Positions 52,100-59,019 of a stretch of DNA of 64,000 bases are shown one piece after another. A program made the position numbers and the translations under genes. Under the pieces are notes generated by a model that was not told the DNA's origin, did not search any database, and saw only the letters and a list, made by a program, of their open reading frames with translations. The stretch spans positions 29,538 to 93,537 of the forward strand of contig JAIVJZ010000045.1 of the NCBI GenBank assembly GCA_020199775.1, written 5' to 3'. How positions within the stretch are numbered: position 1 is the first letter of the stretch; every line of letters starts with the position of its first letter. Source of the DNA: Acidobacteriota bacterium. Its GTDB lineage: Bacteria > Acidobacteriota > Blastocatellia > Pyrinomonadales > Pyrinomonadaceae.

Positions 52100-52840
52100 C
52101 TACTGCTTTTTTTGCCTGGCGGCAGTTACTTTCGCCAGCGCTTTTCGGGCTGTTTCAGCCTGCTCCTTGCTGATGTTTTTTTCGATCAAATCAAAGACCT
52201 GTCTTAATTGAGCTTCCGTTAGCCCGGTATTCATTCCAATTGACAGGTGAGATTCCAATTGCGGTTCGACGCCCGGCATTGCAGCGAGCGCCGAAATGGT
52301 AGCTATCTCGCGCTGCCGATAGTTCAAAACGTCGCTATCGAAAATATCGGCGAACAGATGCTCTTTCAGAAAGCGATCAATGGCCGGGCTAAATTCGCCG
52401 AACCCTTTAGCGGGCCTGGATTGCGGCTGTCCGGTGAGCGTCTCCAACGTCTTTCTGCCTCGCTCGTATTTGTCGCCCTCAGTAATCGGCGTTGCCGTTT
52501 TTCCCTCTACATCCGTGATGCCTCTTTTCTTTCTATCTTCTAGCACGGACATGAAAGTATTGATGCCGTTGAGACTGCGCGGAAAGCCGCAGTAGGCATA
52601 CATTTGAACGAGCACCTCTTTGATTTCGTTAACGGTTAGCCCTGAATCCAATCCCGCGTTCAACGCTTTTCGCAAATCTTCCAAATCGCCTGTGGCAGTC
52701 AAGGCGGAGATGGTCACGATGCTCTGCTCTTTTGCGTTTAGAGCTTGACTGTTATTCATAGTGGTTTGTGCGTTCATCTCGTTAGAGATGATTATCAGTA
52801 AAAAGATAAAAGCTATTACGACTTGAATTCTTATTCTTTT
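52100..52840 (-). CDS. Secreted carboxymuconolactone decarboxylase family protein
   Basis: About 246 residues. N-terminal signal/anchor (VVIAFIFLLIIISNEMNAQ), then two CMD/AhpD-like helical repeats: KEQSIVTISALTATGDLEDL with VLVQMYAYCGFPRSLNGINT, and RQREIATISALAAMPGVEPQ with AQLRQVFDLIEKNIS. Only one Cys is present at the site where AhpD has CxxC (YCGFPR), so peroxidase activity of the AhpD kind is unlikely. The ATG at 52840 has a weak ribosome-binding site. It heads a three-gene secreted set. Confidence 0.8.
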   Translation of the reverse strand, partial: KRIRIQVVIAFIFLLIIISNEMNAQTTMNNSQALNAKEQSIVTISALTATGDLEDLRKALNAGLDSGLTVNEIKEVLVQMYAYCGFPRSLNGINTFMSVLEDRKKRGITDVEGKTATPITEGDKYERGRKTLETLTGQPQSRPAKGFGEFSPAIDRFLKEHLFADIFDSDVLNYRQREIATISALAAMPGVEPQLESHLSIGMNTGLTEAQLRQVFDLIEKNISKEQAETARKALAKVTAARQKKQ

Positions 52841-52936
52841 CATCTTTAATGTTTGCGCCTCCCGGTCGTTCCTCATCCTATGAACGAGTTATATTCCTCT
52901 CCTATCTTCATACTGTCTCAGCGCGCAGCCTGTCGC

Positions 52937-53271
52937 CTACCGGCCCGTCAGCCGTTCATGTATTTCCGGATACCGCGCCCCTTCAACCTTGATCTCTGAG
53001 GAGGCGCTTTCTATGGCGCGGAGGTCTTCCGGCGTAAGTTCGACGTCCGTCGCCCCGAGGTTCTCTTTGAGGCGATGCAGCTTCGTCGTACCCGGTATCG
53101 GCACGATCCACGGCCTCTTCGCGAGCAGCCAGGCGAGCGCGAGCCGGGCAGGCGTCACCTTCTTCTGCTCCGCGAATCTGCCGAGTAGATCGACCAGGGC
53201 TTGGTTCGCCTTACGGTTCTCAGGGTTAAAGCGGGGGACGGTGCTGCGAAAGTCGGAGCTCAGGCGAGCGC
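52937..53271 (-). pseudogene. Aldo/keto reductase, C-terminal fragment
   Basis: The open frame carries SSDFRSTVPRFNPENRKANQ, then LGRFAEQKKVTPARLALAWL, IVPIPGTTKLHRLKENLGA and LTPEDLRAIESASSEI, i.e. the last third of an aldo/keto reductase (AKR11-type wording). The catalytic Asp, Tyr, Lys and His of the N-terminal part are absent. At its 5' end the sequence joins an IS110 remnant on the other strand with no gap, so the gene was probably broken by that element. Confidence 0.75.
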
Positions 53272-53547
53272 CAATATCGAGGACGCATTAGTAAAGCGGG
53301 AGGTAGCCGAGCCAGAACTCTACTCGTCGAAGCGGCGTGGGCACTGCTGAGGTGGCGGAACGAGAAGAACAAAGCCCTCTACGACTGGGCGATGAGGATC
53401 GCTGCCCGGCGCGGTAGAGCTAGGGCGTGCGTCGCCTTAGCGAGGAAGTTGGCCGGGATACTCTATGCCATGTGGCGGGATGGAACGGAGTTCGACCCTT
53501 CGACCCTCAGACAGAGTAATGAAGAGTCGGCGGCAGCCGCAGCATAA
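53255..53547 (+). mobile_element. IS110-family transposase remnant (C-terminal)
   Basis: The plus-strand frame reads SSGERQYRGRISKAGGSRAR, then LLVEAAWALLRWRNEKNKA, RRGRARACVALARKLAGIL and ends at TAA 53545-53547. The GRISKAG plus TLLVEAAW pattern is that of the C-terminal Transposase_20 part of IS110/IS1111 elements, including the Ser region. The N-terminal DEDD domain is missing. There is no start codon, so it is an inert relic. Confidence 0.75.
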
Positions 53548-53935
53548 GGCTCTACATACACTCACAGTCTTCACTCAGCAGGTTGAACAGATGGGACGGC
53601 GAGCATGTGATTTCGGCTGACCTCAGTTGAGAGTCGTTAATTGAATGGTGCCGCCCTCCTACCGAACCCCATCATGCGCCGTGACTGATGAAGTCACCAT
53701 GGATGAGCGCGAATAGAGTGGTGAGACAAGCCTCGCTGAGTTAGAGGACACGTGTGTCAGGATGGATGGAAAAGAAAATACTTGACGCAGGGCCGCCGCT
53801 TCATAGAGCCGATAGCAGACCCGGCGGAGGATGTTTCTGGATAGACCATCGGCGCTGATCAGCAGCGCCCGTATCTGCATCTGTTGCCATACTCTCTTTG
53901 ACAACAGCCATAAGAGTCTGTCGCGACTGGAATGG
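53548..53935. other. Intergenic stretch after the IS110 remnant
   Basis: No gene was recognised on either strand. It may contain the non-coding end of the IS110 element, where such elements can encode a bridge RNA, but no structure was established. Confidence 0.4.
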
Positions 53936-53970
53936 TGTTATAATTATCTCCCAGTAAGGGTAATATTACC
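53936..53970 (+). promoter_or_regulatory. Extended -10 promoter and palindromic operator of the toxin-antitoxin pair
   Basis: TGTTATAAT at 53936-53944 is an extended -10 element. GGTAATATTACC at 53959-53970 is a perfect 12-bp palindrome where transcription would start or just beyond, a likely site for autorepression. The antitoxin ATG is 20 bp further on. Confidence 0.55.
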
Positions 53971-53989
53971 GACCGGAGGCAGAGGAATA

Positions 53990-54325
53990 ATGCCGGTGGA
54001 GAAAACATACGTCGAACAGCGTGATGGGGGCTATTGGGTGGCGGGCACGCGCGTCTCGCTTGACTCGCTTGTCTACGCTTTCAGGCGCGGCGCCTCGCCC
54101 GAGACCATCAGGCGCTCATTCCCGGTCCTGACTCTTGAAGAGGTCTACGGCGCGATTGCCTTTTACCTGGCGCACGAGCCTGAGGTGGATGCCTATCTCG
54201 AAGAATCGGAGCGGGAGTTCGAGACCCAAACTAAAGAGATTAATGCCCGGACACGCTCCACCAAGCCTGAGCTTCTTGAGCGTTTGGAGAGTGCTCGGCG
54301 AGACCACGAGGCCACCCGCCAGTGA
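53990..54325 (+). CDS. DUF433 antitoxin
   Basis: 111 residues. The DUF433 helix-turn-helix core is clear: YWVAGTRVSLDSLVYAFRRG, SPETIRRSFPVLTLEEVYGA and FYLAHEPEVDAYLEE. The C-terminal 35 residues are charged and probably wrap the toxin. The ATG at 53990 with AGAGG upstream is chosen. Its stop overlaps the next start (GTGA), typical of toxin-antitoxin pairs. Confidence 0.85.
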   Translation: MPVEKTYVEQRDGGYWVAGTRVSLDSLVYAFRRGASPETIRRSFPVLTLEEVYGAIAFYLAHEPEVDAYLEESEREFETQTKEINARTRSTKPELLERLESARRDHEATRQ

Positions 54326-54642
54326 GGATACGCTTTCAGGCTGATGCCGATCTCAACGAAGAGATCGTCTCAGGTATACTCCGGCTGAACCCAAACATAG
54401 ATTTTCAGACGACTGAAGAAGCTGAACTGAGGGGAATGGCCGACCCCGAGGTACTGGCCCGTGCGGCTGACGAGAACAGAATTCTCGTCACGCACGACCG
54501 CCGCACAATGCCCCGCCACTTCGCCGATTTCATCGGAAGGCGTGCGTGCCCGGGAGTGATTATCATCTCGCAGCGGGTGAGCGTCCACCGAGCTATTGAG
54601 GAACTTACTCTCACTTGGGAGGCGTCCGAGGCCGAGGAGTGA
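54322..54642 (+). CDS. DUF5615 PIN-like toxin
   Basis: 106 residues with the Mut7-C/PIN-like fold: FQADADLNEEIVSGILRLNP (first acidic residues), AELRGMADPEVLARAADENR, ILVTHDRRTMPRHFADFI (the THDR active-site motif) and PGVIIISQRVSVHRAIEEL. Such proteins are predicted RNases and pair with DUF433 antitoxins. A GTG start overlaps the antitoxin stop. Confidence 0.85.
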   Translation: MRIRFQADADLNEEIVSGILRLNPNIDFQTTEEAELRGMADPEVLARAADENRILVTHDRRTMPRHFADFIGRRACPGVIIISQRVSVHRAIEELTLTWEASEAEE

Positions 54643-54963
54643 TCTAATCTAATAGTCGAACTGCCTTTATAATCTCCAGACTCGCCAACCGTCACTTTCG
54701 CATATCTCCTGAATTTAAGCCTCATATAGTCCATTAGCTATTGGTTAATCAAAAGTGTGCCGTGTACTCCGAGATGAGACGGCGGAAGTTCTCATATAAG
54801 TACTGAGCATTATTACCTCGCGTCCAAGATGAAGATAAGCAGTTCCTAGCCCATCAGCCAAATCAGTTCGAGTTCCTCCATGAGAACTGTGGGAGGCCTT
54901 AATTCCCTTTCCTGCCTCAAAATTAGCTTTAATTCTTGAGCGTAACATGATATAAGGCGCATT
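54643..54963. other. AT-rich intergenic region upstream of the ATPase module
   Basis: 321 bp without a convincing gene (a 67-codon minus-strand frame at 54745-54948 has no family resemblance). It probably contains the promoter of the module. Confidence 0.45.
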
Positions 54964-55755
54964 ATGAAAGATATCTCGCCTTTTTCAGTCAGCCCAAACC
55001 CACTCACCCTCTACGTTACAGATGCCATCGAAGCAGTGCTTTTCAAAGTTCGTTTCACAATCAACCGGCGACAGGGTTTAACGGTGCTACTGGGCGATAA
55101 CGGACTGGGAAAATCCACGCTCGTGCGATATCTGCACGCCGAATACGACGCGCGCGACGATGTGATATCTCTCATGACTCCCACACCGAGTTTTGCCAGT
55201 GAATTTGCGATGATGCAGTCGCTTTGCGGTAACGTCGGTCTGCCCAAACGCCGCTCGATCCTCGCGCATCAGGAAGAACTTAATGCCTGGCTCGTCGAAC
55301 AGTATGCGGCCGGTTACAACGTTGTCTGGTTCATCGACGAGGCGCAAAAACTCACACACAAGATGCTGGAGGTCGTCCGCACTCTGCTCAATTATGAGAC
55401 CGGAGAGGAAAAGCTCATCCAGATCGTCCTCTCAGGACAGTTGGAACTGCGCGACAGGCTTTTTAGCGACCAGCAGAAGGCACTCCGCAGCCGCCTCATG
55501 CCATCGTCCGTTTTGGGCACGCTGACACCCATCGAGATGGCTGAGATGCTCTCGCACCGGTGCAAGGCTGTGAAGATACCAAATCCTTTTCCTGCGGCTA
55601 CATTAGAGCAGTTGTACATGGTTTCTGCGGGCGTTCCCCGTGCTGTTCTACGTCTTTCAGCTTTCGCTTATGACCTGATGCTCGCGCACAAACAAACTTC
55701 TATACCCGTCGAGTACATCAACATCGCGGAGCATTCAGTCTCGCTTGCGGATTGA
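54964..55755 (+). CDS. ExeA/TniB-like AAA ATPase (module copy 1)
   Basis: 263 residues. Walker A GDNGLGKST (about 41-49), Walker B VVWFIDEAQKLTHKM, sensor region IQIVLSGQLELRDRL and the C-terminal lid SAGVPRAVLRLSAFAYDLML. This is the ExeA/TniB/MuB-like group of ATPases that act with transposases, DNA-loading factors or secretion systems. No membrane segment is present. The stop overlaps the following gene's possible TTG start, so the two form a unit. Context and partner suggest DNA-related work (loading or target selection); this is inference. Confidence 0.8.
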   Translation: MKDISPFSVSPNPLTLYVTDAIEAVLFKVRFTINRRQGLTVLLGDNGLGKSTLVRYLHAEYDARDDVISLMTPTPSFASEFAMMQSLCGNVGLPKRRSILAHQEELNAWLVEQYAAGYNVVWFIDEAQKLTHKMLEVVRTLLNYETGEEKLIQIVLSGQLELRDRLFSDQQKALRSRLMPSSVLGTLTPIEMAEMLSHRCKAVKIPNPFPAATLEQLYMVSAGVPRAVLRLSAFAYDLMLAHKQTSIPVEYINIAEHSVSLAD

Positions 55756-55760
55756 GAGTT

Positions 55761-56891
55761 ATGTCGAAGCCTGTTACCAAAGACCCGCTCGCTGCACTCC
55801 TCAGAAAACAGAGGGAAGAAGCGCTCGAAGCCGGGAAACACACCGAATCTGAGTCCAAACCGGCTGAGTCATCTCTCATAAAATCGTTAATTACTCCTGT
55901 AGTTACTACTGTAGATACTCCTATAGAGACTACTGTAGATACTCCTGTAATCTCCAAACCCACTAATCAGGCTCAATATCTCGATGCCACACACACTGCG
56001 TCTGAGCAGCGTATCTATTCTGTCATGTATCGGGAGACTATTAGTAAGGGAATCCGCGAACGACATTATGGACCGAGCGAGCTTTGCAAGAAGACCGGAA
56101 TCCGTTCTGACAAGACCGTGAGGATGGCCGTGCGAGGTCTCTGTCGAAAGCTCTCCCTTGAGGTGGTTTCGCATGGCGCGTATTTCCCTCAAGGGCCACG
56201 TTATCGCGTCTATGAGCCTAAGGATATCGTCAGGCGTCGTAAGCTGGCAGGTATTGAAATTGACCCGCAGACCAAGCAAATCACGAGTCCCGTAGATACT
56301 ACTGTAGGTACTACTGTAGAGACACCTGTAACTGGTGTACCAGATGGAGATACCAATAATTACAGTAGTACTGGGGTAGAAATTACAGGAGTAACTCCTG
56401 TAGAAATTACAGGACTATATAAAGAGAGAAAGGATATTGGCAGTTCTGAGGTTTCTGAAAGCAGTTCATCATCAAATGATCTAAGACCCGGAGCTGATGA
56501 TGAGGCGTTCGCCGGATTCCTCACGGAGTTCAAAACTGTCGTCAAAGAATTGACCGGCAAAGAACCGACGCCGGCTGAGCGAGAGCGCTACAGAGAACTT
56601 GCCCAGGTCTTATTAACCGAACTCCGAATCGCCGCCGGGCGCACCACAGTTTCATCTGTACCCTCTTTCCTCGCCGAACATCTGCGCCGAAGGCTCTGGA
56701 AGCTGGACAAGAAGCAGGCGCAGGCCGAGGGTAAGGAATTGCCGGATCAACCACGCACGACGAATGTCATCCCCGAAGGACAAACCTGCCCGGATTGCAA
56801 TAACACGGGATGGTGGTACCCGAACGGGACAGAGAAAGGCGTCGCTCGTTGCCAGCACGACAGTCTAATTACAAAACCCTCAGAGGTTTAA
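55761..56891 (+). CDS. Winged-helix/zinc-knuckle protein with in-gene DNA repeats (module copy 1), initiator-like
   Basis: 376 residues. An N-terminal charged region, repeat block 1 (residues 45-64: T-P-V-V/T-T-V-D units), a winged-helix domain (81-165: SEQRIYSVMYRETISKG, SDKTVRMAVRGLCRKLSLE, RYRVYEPKDIVRRRKLAG), repeat block 2 (176-191 and 200-219), a linker, a helical domain (about 245-320) and a C-terminal Cys/His motif (CPDCNNTGWW, then GVARCQH, 342-365) that probably binds zinc. No family was recognised. The Cys-x2-Cys-x2-Thr-Gly knuckle and pairing with an ATPase recall phage/plasmid replication initiators or helicase-loading factors. ATG 55761 is preferred over TTG 55752. Confidence 0.7.
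   Translation: MSKPVTKDPLAALLRKQREEALEAGKHTESESKPAESSLIKSLITPVVTTVDTPIETTVDTPVISKPTNQAQYLDATHTASEQRIYSVMYRETISKGIRERHYGPSELCKKTGIRSDKTVRMAVRGLCRKLSLEVVSHGAYFPQGPRYRVYEPKDIVRRRKLAGIEIDPQTKQITSPVDTTVGTTVETPVTGVPDGDTNNYSSTGVEITGVTPVEITGLYKERKDIGSSEVSESSSSSNDLRPGADDEAFAGFLTEFKTVVKELTGKEPTPAERERYRELAQVLLTELRIAAGRTTVSSVPSFLAEHLRRRLWKLDKKQAQAEGKELPDQPRTTNVIPEGQTCPDCNNTGWWYPNGTEKGVARCQHDSLITKPSEV
55893..55950 (+). repeat. Five tandem 12-bp repeats inside the initiator-like gene (block 1)
   Basis: Copies start at 55893, 55905, 55917, 55929 and 55941: ACTCCTGTAG, ACTACTGTAG, ACTCCTATAG, ACTACTGTAG, ACTCCTGTAA. The spacing is exactly 12 bp. The codons are nearly fixed (ACT for Thr, CCT for Pro, GTA for Val), unlike the GC-rich codon use of neighbours, pointing to selection or expansion at DNA level. 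Confidence 0.9.
56286..56416 (+). repeat. Direct and inverted copies of the same repeat after the winged-helix region (block 2)
   Basis: Direct copies at 12-bp spacing: 56286 (AGTCCCGTAG, degenerate), 56298 and 56310 (ACTACTGTAG), 56322 (ACACCTGTAA). Then inverted and mixed copies: TTACAGTAGT at 56360, TTACAGGAGT at 56383, ACTCCTGTAG at 56394 and TTACAGGACT at 56407. The inverted copies encode unrelated residues, so conservation is at DNA level. Confidence 0.85.
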
Positions 56892-56930
56892 GGCGTTTCA
56901 CAGCCTTCCTTATAGCATTTCGCGTAATGA

Positions 56931-57434
56931 CATTTACGTGAATTAGAGACTTGGCTGGGTGAGCAATTTATTGCAGATCGGGTCGTAATTTTATTCATAG
57001 ACGAAGCCCAAAAACTCGACCATAAAATGCTGGAAATGGTTCGGGCACTACTGAATTTCGAGACTGACGAAGCTAAGCTAATTCAAATTGTCCTCGCCGG
57101 CCAGTTGGAACTCAGAGACAGATTGGTTTCTGATAAGCAGAAACCTTTATATACACGCCTTACAATGCCGACGATTTTGAGTCCGCTTTCTCCCACGGAA
57201 GTTCAGGAAGTAATAGCTTTTAGGTGCAAACACGGCAAAATTTCGAATCCCTTCCCTGCGGAATCTGCTAATAGAATTTACGAATTGTCTGGTGGTATCC
57301 CTCGTGAAGTCCTTCGACTATGCACTATCGCTTATGAACTGGCACAACTTGCGGGGATGAAAACTGTAACGCCTGACCTCACCGACTCAGCTTTCCGTGA
57401 ATTGCAATTAAGAGAAGAAAACGGCGATGAGTAG
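56931..57434 (+). pseudogene. N-terminally truncated ExeA-like ATPase (module copy 2)
   Basis: The open frame (168 codons, from the stop at 56928-56930) matches the C-terminal 60 percent of the ATPase at 54964-55755: LRELETWLGEQFIADRVV, ILFIDEAQKLDHKMLEMV, QIVLAGQLELRDRLVSDKQK, SGGIPREVLRLCTIAYELA. Walker B is present but the Walker A half is missing and no start codon with a ribosome-binding site is seen; ATG 57027 would lack both Walker motifs. It precedes and slightly overlaps the second winged-helix gene, preserving the module order. Confidence 0.75.
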
Positions 57435-58443
57435 CGAAAAGAAAATCCTAACTATGGCCGAGCTTTTAAGGGCCGCCAAGATAAAAAGAGAAAAGGAAGA
57501 GGCTGATTCCGAGGGAAATGTCGCACTGCTCGCCACCATACCGGATAACACTATACTATCCGACACTATACCTACACATATCCTACAGAACACCACTGTA
57601 CCGCCAGCTAGCATACCGCAATCCACTAGACCACGCCGCACTATAGCAAGAGACACTATAGTCACTAATAAATCATCTGAATACGTAAGGGTAGAGGCTG
57701 GTAAGGGTTATTTTCAATTCTTCAATGATCTCTCAGATAGAATAATCCCTGACCTTAAACTCGATCCGTTCGCGCAGGCCGTTCTCCAAAGAATGATTAG
57801 ACTCTCTCACGGATGGAAGTCGTTGGAATGTGAAGTAGGGTTAGGCACATTGGCTAAATCTTGCGTAATGTCTAAAACAACCGTCCAGAAAAGTGTAGCT
57901 GTCCTCACCGAGAAAGGGCTAATAGTCGATTTAGGTGAGACAAAGAAGGGAAGTAAGGATGGAAAAAGATATAGAGTTTTACCGGGCATCACCTTACCGC
58001 GAGACACTATAGTATCTGACGGTATAGTAAATAACGACAAAACTATAGTGAGAGGTACTACAGAAACGCAAGGCGGTATAGTGAGAGATACTACCAATAA
58101 AGATAAGAATAAGGATCTGAAAGACAATACACACACACAAGCAGGTGTGCGTGTAGGTTCTAAGTTCACAATTGAAGAATGCAGAAGGTACGCCAAGCAT
58201 CTGCAATCGACGGGTCAGGGGATTAACAACCCTGGTGGCTACGCGACAACCATTCATCGCACCGGCGAGGCGGATTTGCTGATTGAAAGGTTTCTCCATC
58301 CTGAGAGTACTGTCGAACCGTCTGCGAATCTTGATACGAGCCAATGTCCCGATTGCAGCGGCACCGGTTTTTATTATCCGCAGGGAGCAGAGGGCGGGGT
58401 GGCTCGGTGTAAACACGAACGACTCAGGAAAGAAGAGAACTGA
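57427..58443 (+). CDS. Winged-helix/zinc-knuckle protein with in-gene DNA repeats (module copy 2)
   Basis: 338 residues with the same architecture as the protein at 55761-56891: repeat block 1 (about 41-78, pentapeptides such as DTIPT, RTIAR, DTIVT), a winged-helix domain (about 85-185: FFNDLSDRIIPDLKLDPFAQ, LGTLAKSCVMSKTTVQKSVA, VLTEKGLIVDLGET), repeat block 2 (193-220) and a C-terminal knuckle CPDCSGTGFYY then GVARCKH (307-330). The winged-helix part belongs to a different subgroup from copy 1, but the knuckle is nearly the same. The start ATG overlaps the ATPase fragment. Replication-initiator or transposition-accessory roles are possible. Confidence 0.65.
   Translation: MSSEKKILTMAELLRAAKIKREKEEADSEGNVALLATIPDNTILSDTIPTHILQNTTVPPASIPQSTRPRRTIARDTIVTNKSSEYVRVEAGKGYFQFFNDLSDRIIPDLKLDPFAQAVLQRMIRLSHGWKSLECEVGLGTLAKSCVMSKTTVQKSVAVLTEKGLIVDLGETKKGSKDGKRYRVLPGITLPRDTIVSDGIVNNDKTIVRGTTETQGGIVRDTTNKDKNKDLKDNTHTQAGVRVGSKFTIEECRRYAKHLQSTGQGINNPGGYATTIHRTGEADLLIERFLHPESTVEPSANLDTSQCPDCSGTGFYYPQGAEGGVARCKHERLRKEEN
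57548..57660 (+). repeat. 15-bp-spaced repeats inside the second initiator-like gene (block 1)
   Basis: An ACACTATA-like octamer recurs every 15 bp at 57548, 57563, 57593 (CCACTGTA), 57623 (CCACTAGA), 57638 (GCACTATA) and 57653, with degenerate positions at 57578 and 57608: eight phased units. The ACT-ATA codon pair (ATA is rare in GC-rich genomes) is kept. The last copy extends to the palindrome ACTATAGT (57655-57662). Confidence 0.85.
58004..58080 (+). repeat. Repeat block 2 of the second initiator-like gene
   Basis: Copies of the same motif: ACACTATA at 58004, ACGGTATA at 58019, AAACTATA at 58040 and GCGGTATA at 58073. ACTATAGT palindromes lie at 58006-58013 and 58042-58049. Spacing is less regular than in block 1. 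The block follows the winged-helix region, as in the first gene. Confidence 0.75.
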
Positions 58444-58476
58444 CAGGTACTGCCCCGGGCATGAAAGAGGTCTTCA

Positions 58477-58701
58477 ATGGCTATCGCTGATGAATCGGAA
58501 AACCTTCTTGACCATTTGACGGAGCGTATCAACCCCAACGGCTGGCGAGTGATCAGCAATCCAACCCGGCAACCAGACCTTGAGGCTGAGGAGTTGAAGA
58601 CTTTGCTCCAAACTATGCAGAAGCGACAACAAGTGCCCTCAGTGGGGGCGGAGCAGAAGGTCTGTTCAAGCAAAGGTTCGAGGTTGAGTATCTTCGGGTA
58701 G
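58477..58701 (+). CDS. Small hypothetical protein downstream of the module
   Basis: 74 residues with no known motif, beginning MAIADESENLLDHLTERINP. The frame has an AAAGAGG sequence about 13 nt upstream of the ATG. It could be a small accessory protein of the mobile module or a non-coding frame. Confidence 0.35.
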   Translation: MAIADESENLLDHLTERINPNGWRVISNPTRQPDLEAEELKTLLQTMQKRQQVPSVGAEQKVCSSKGSRLSIFG

Positions 58702-59019
58702 TGTGAGCTGCTGATGAGTCGCTCGTCGGGCAAGTTCCTGTTGCAACGCTATGCCACCTCGGATGACCACAAAAAGCCGTAGGCTTGGCGCACGCCGCTA
58801 AAGTCTCAGATAGAACACTGGTCAACTCTTGAGGGAGTGGCCGTCATGCTTGAATCAGAACAGACCCGAGCGACGACCCTGACGAGTATCGGCGAACAGG
58901 GCAACCACTGAGTCAAGCCAGCGTGGCTTGCGGGTAAGTTGAGGGCTGGCGGTCGAAGAAATACTCTTGATCGCCGGCTTGGGAGAAGTTTTTTCTTGAC
59001 TCGCCCCTTTCATAGAACA
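58702..59019. other. Intergenic stretch without recognised gene
   Basis: About 318 bp with no conserved frame. It lies between the mobile-looking module and the radical SAM/NRPS region and may contain the module's right boundary. No terminal repeats could be identified. Confidence 0.45.

Noticed and set aside
53548..53935. Bridge-RNA-like region of the IS110 remnant
   Set aside because: Such RNAs occur at ends of IS110 elements, but no loop pattern or element end could be defined here.
54745..54948. 67-codon minus-strand frame upstream of the ATPase module
   Set aside because: No motif, no ribosome-binding site and unlike a protein in composition.
55893..58080. CRISPR array as explanation of the short repeats
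   Set aside because: Units are 12 or 15 bp with no unique spacers of 30-40 bp, lie inside open reading frames, and no cas gene is near.
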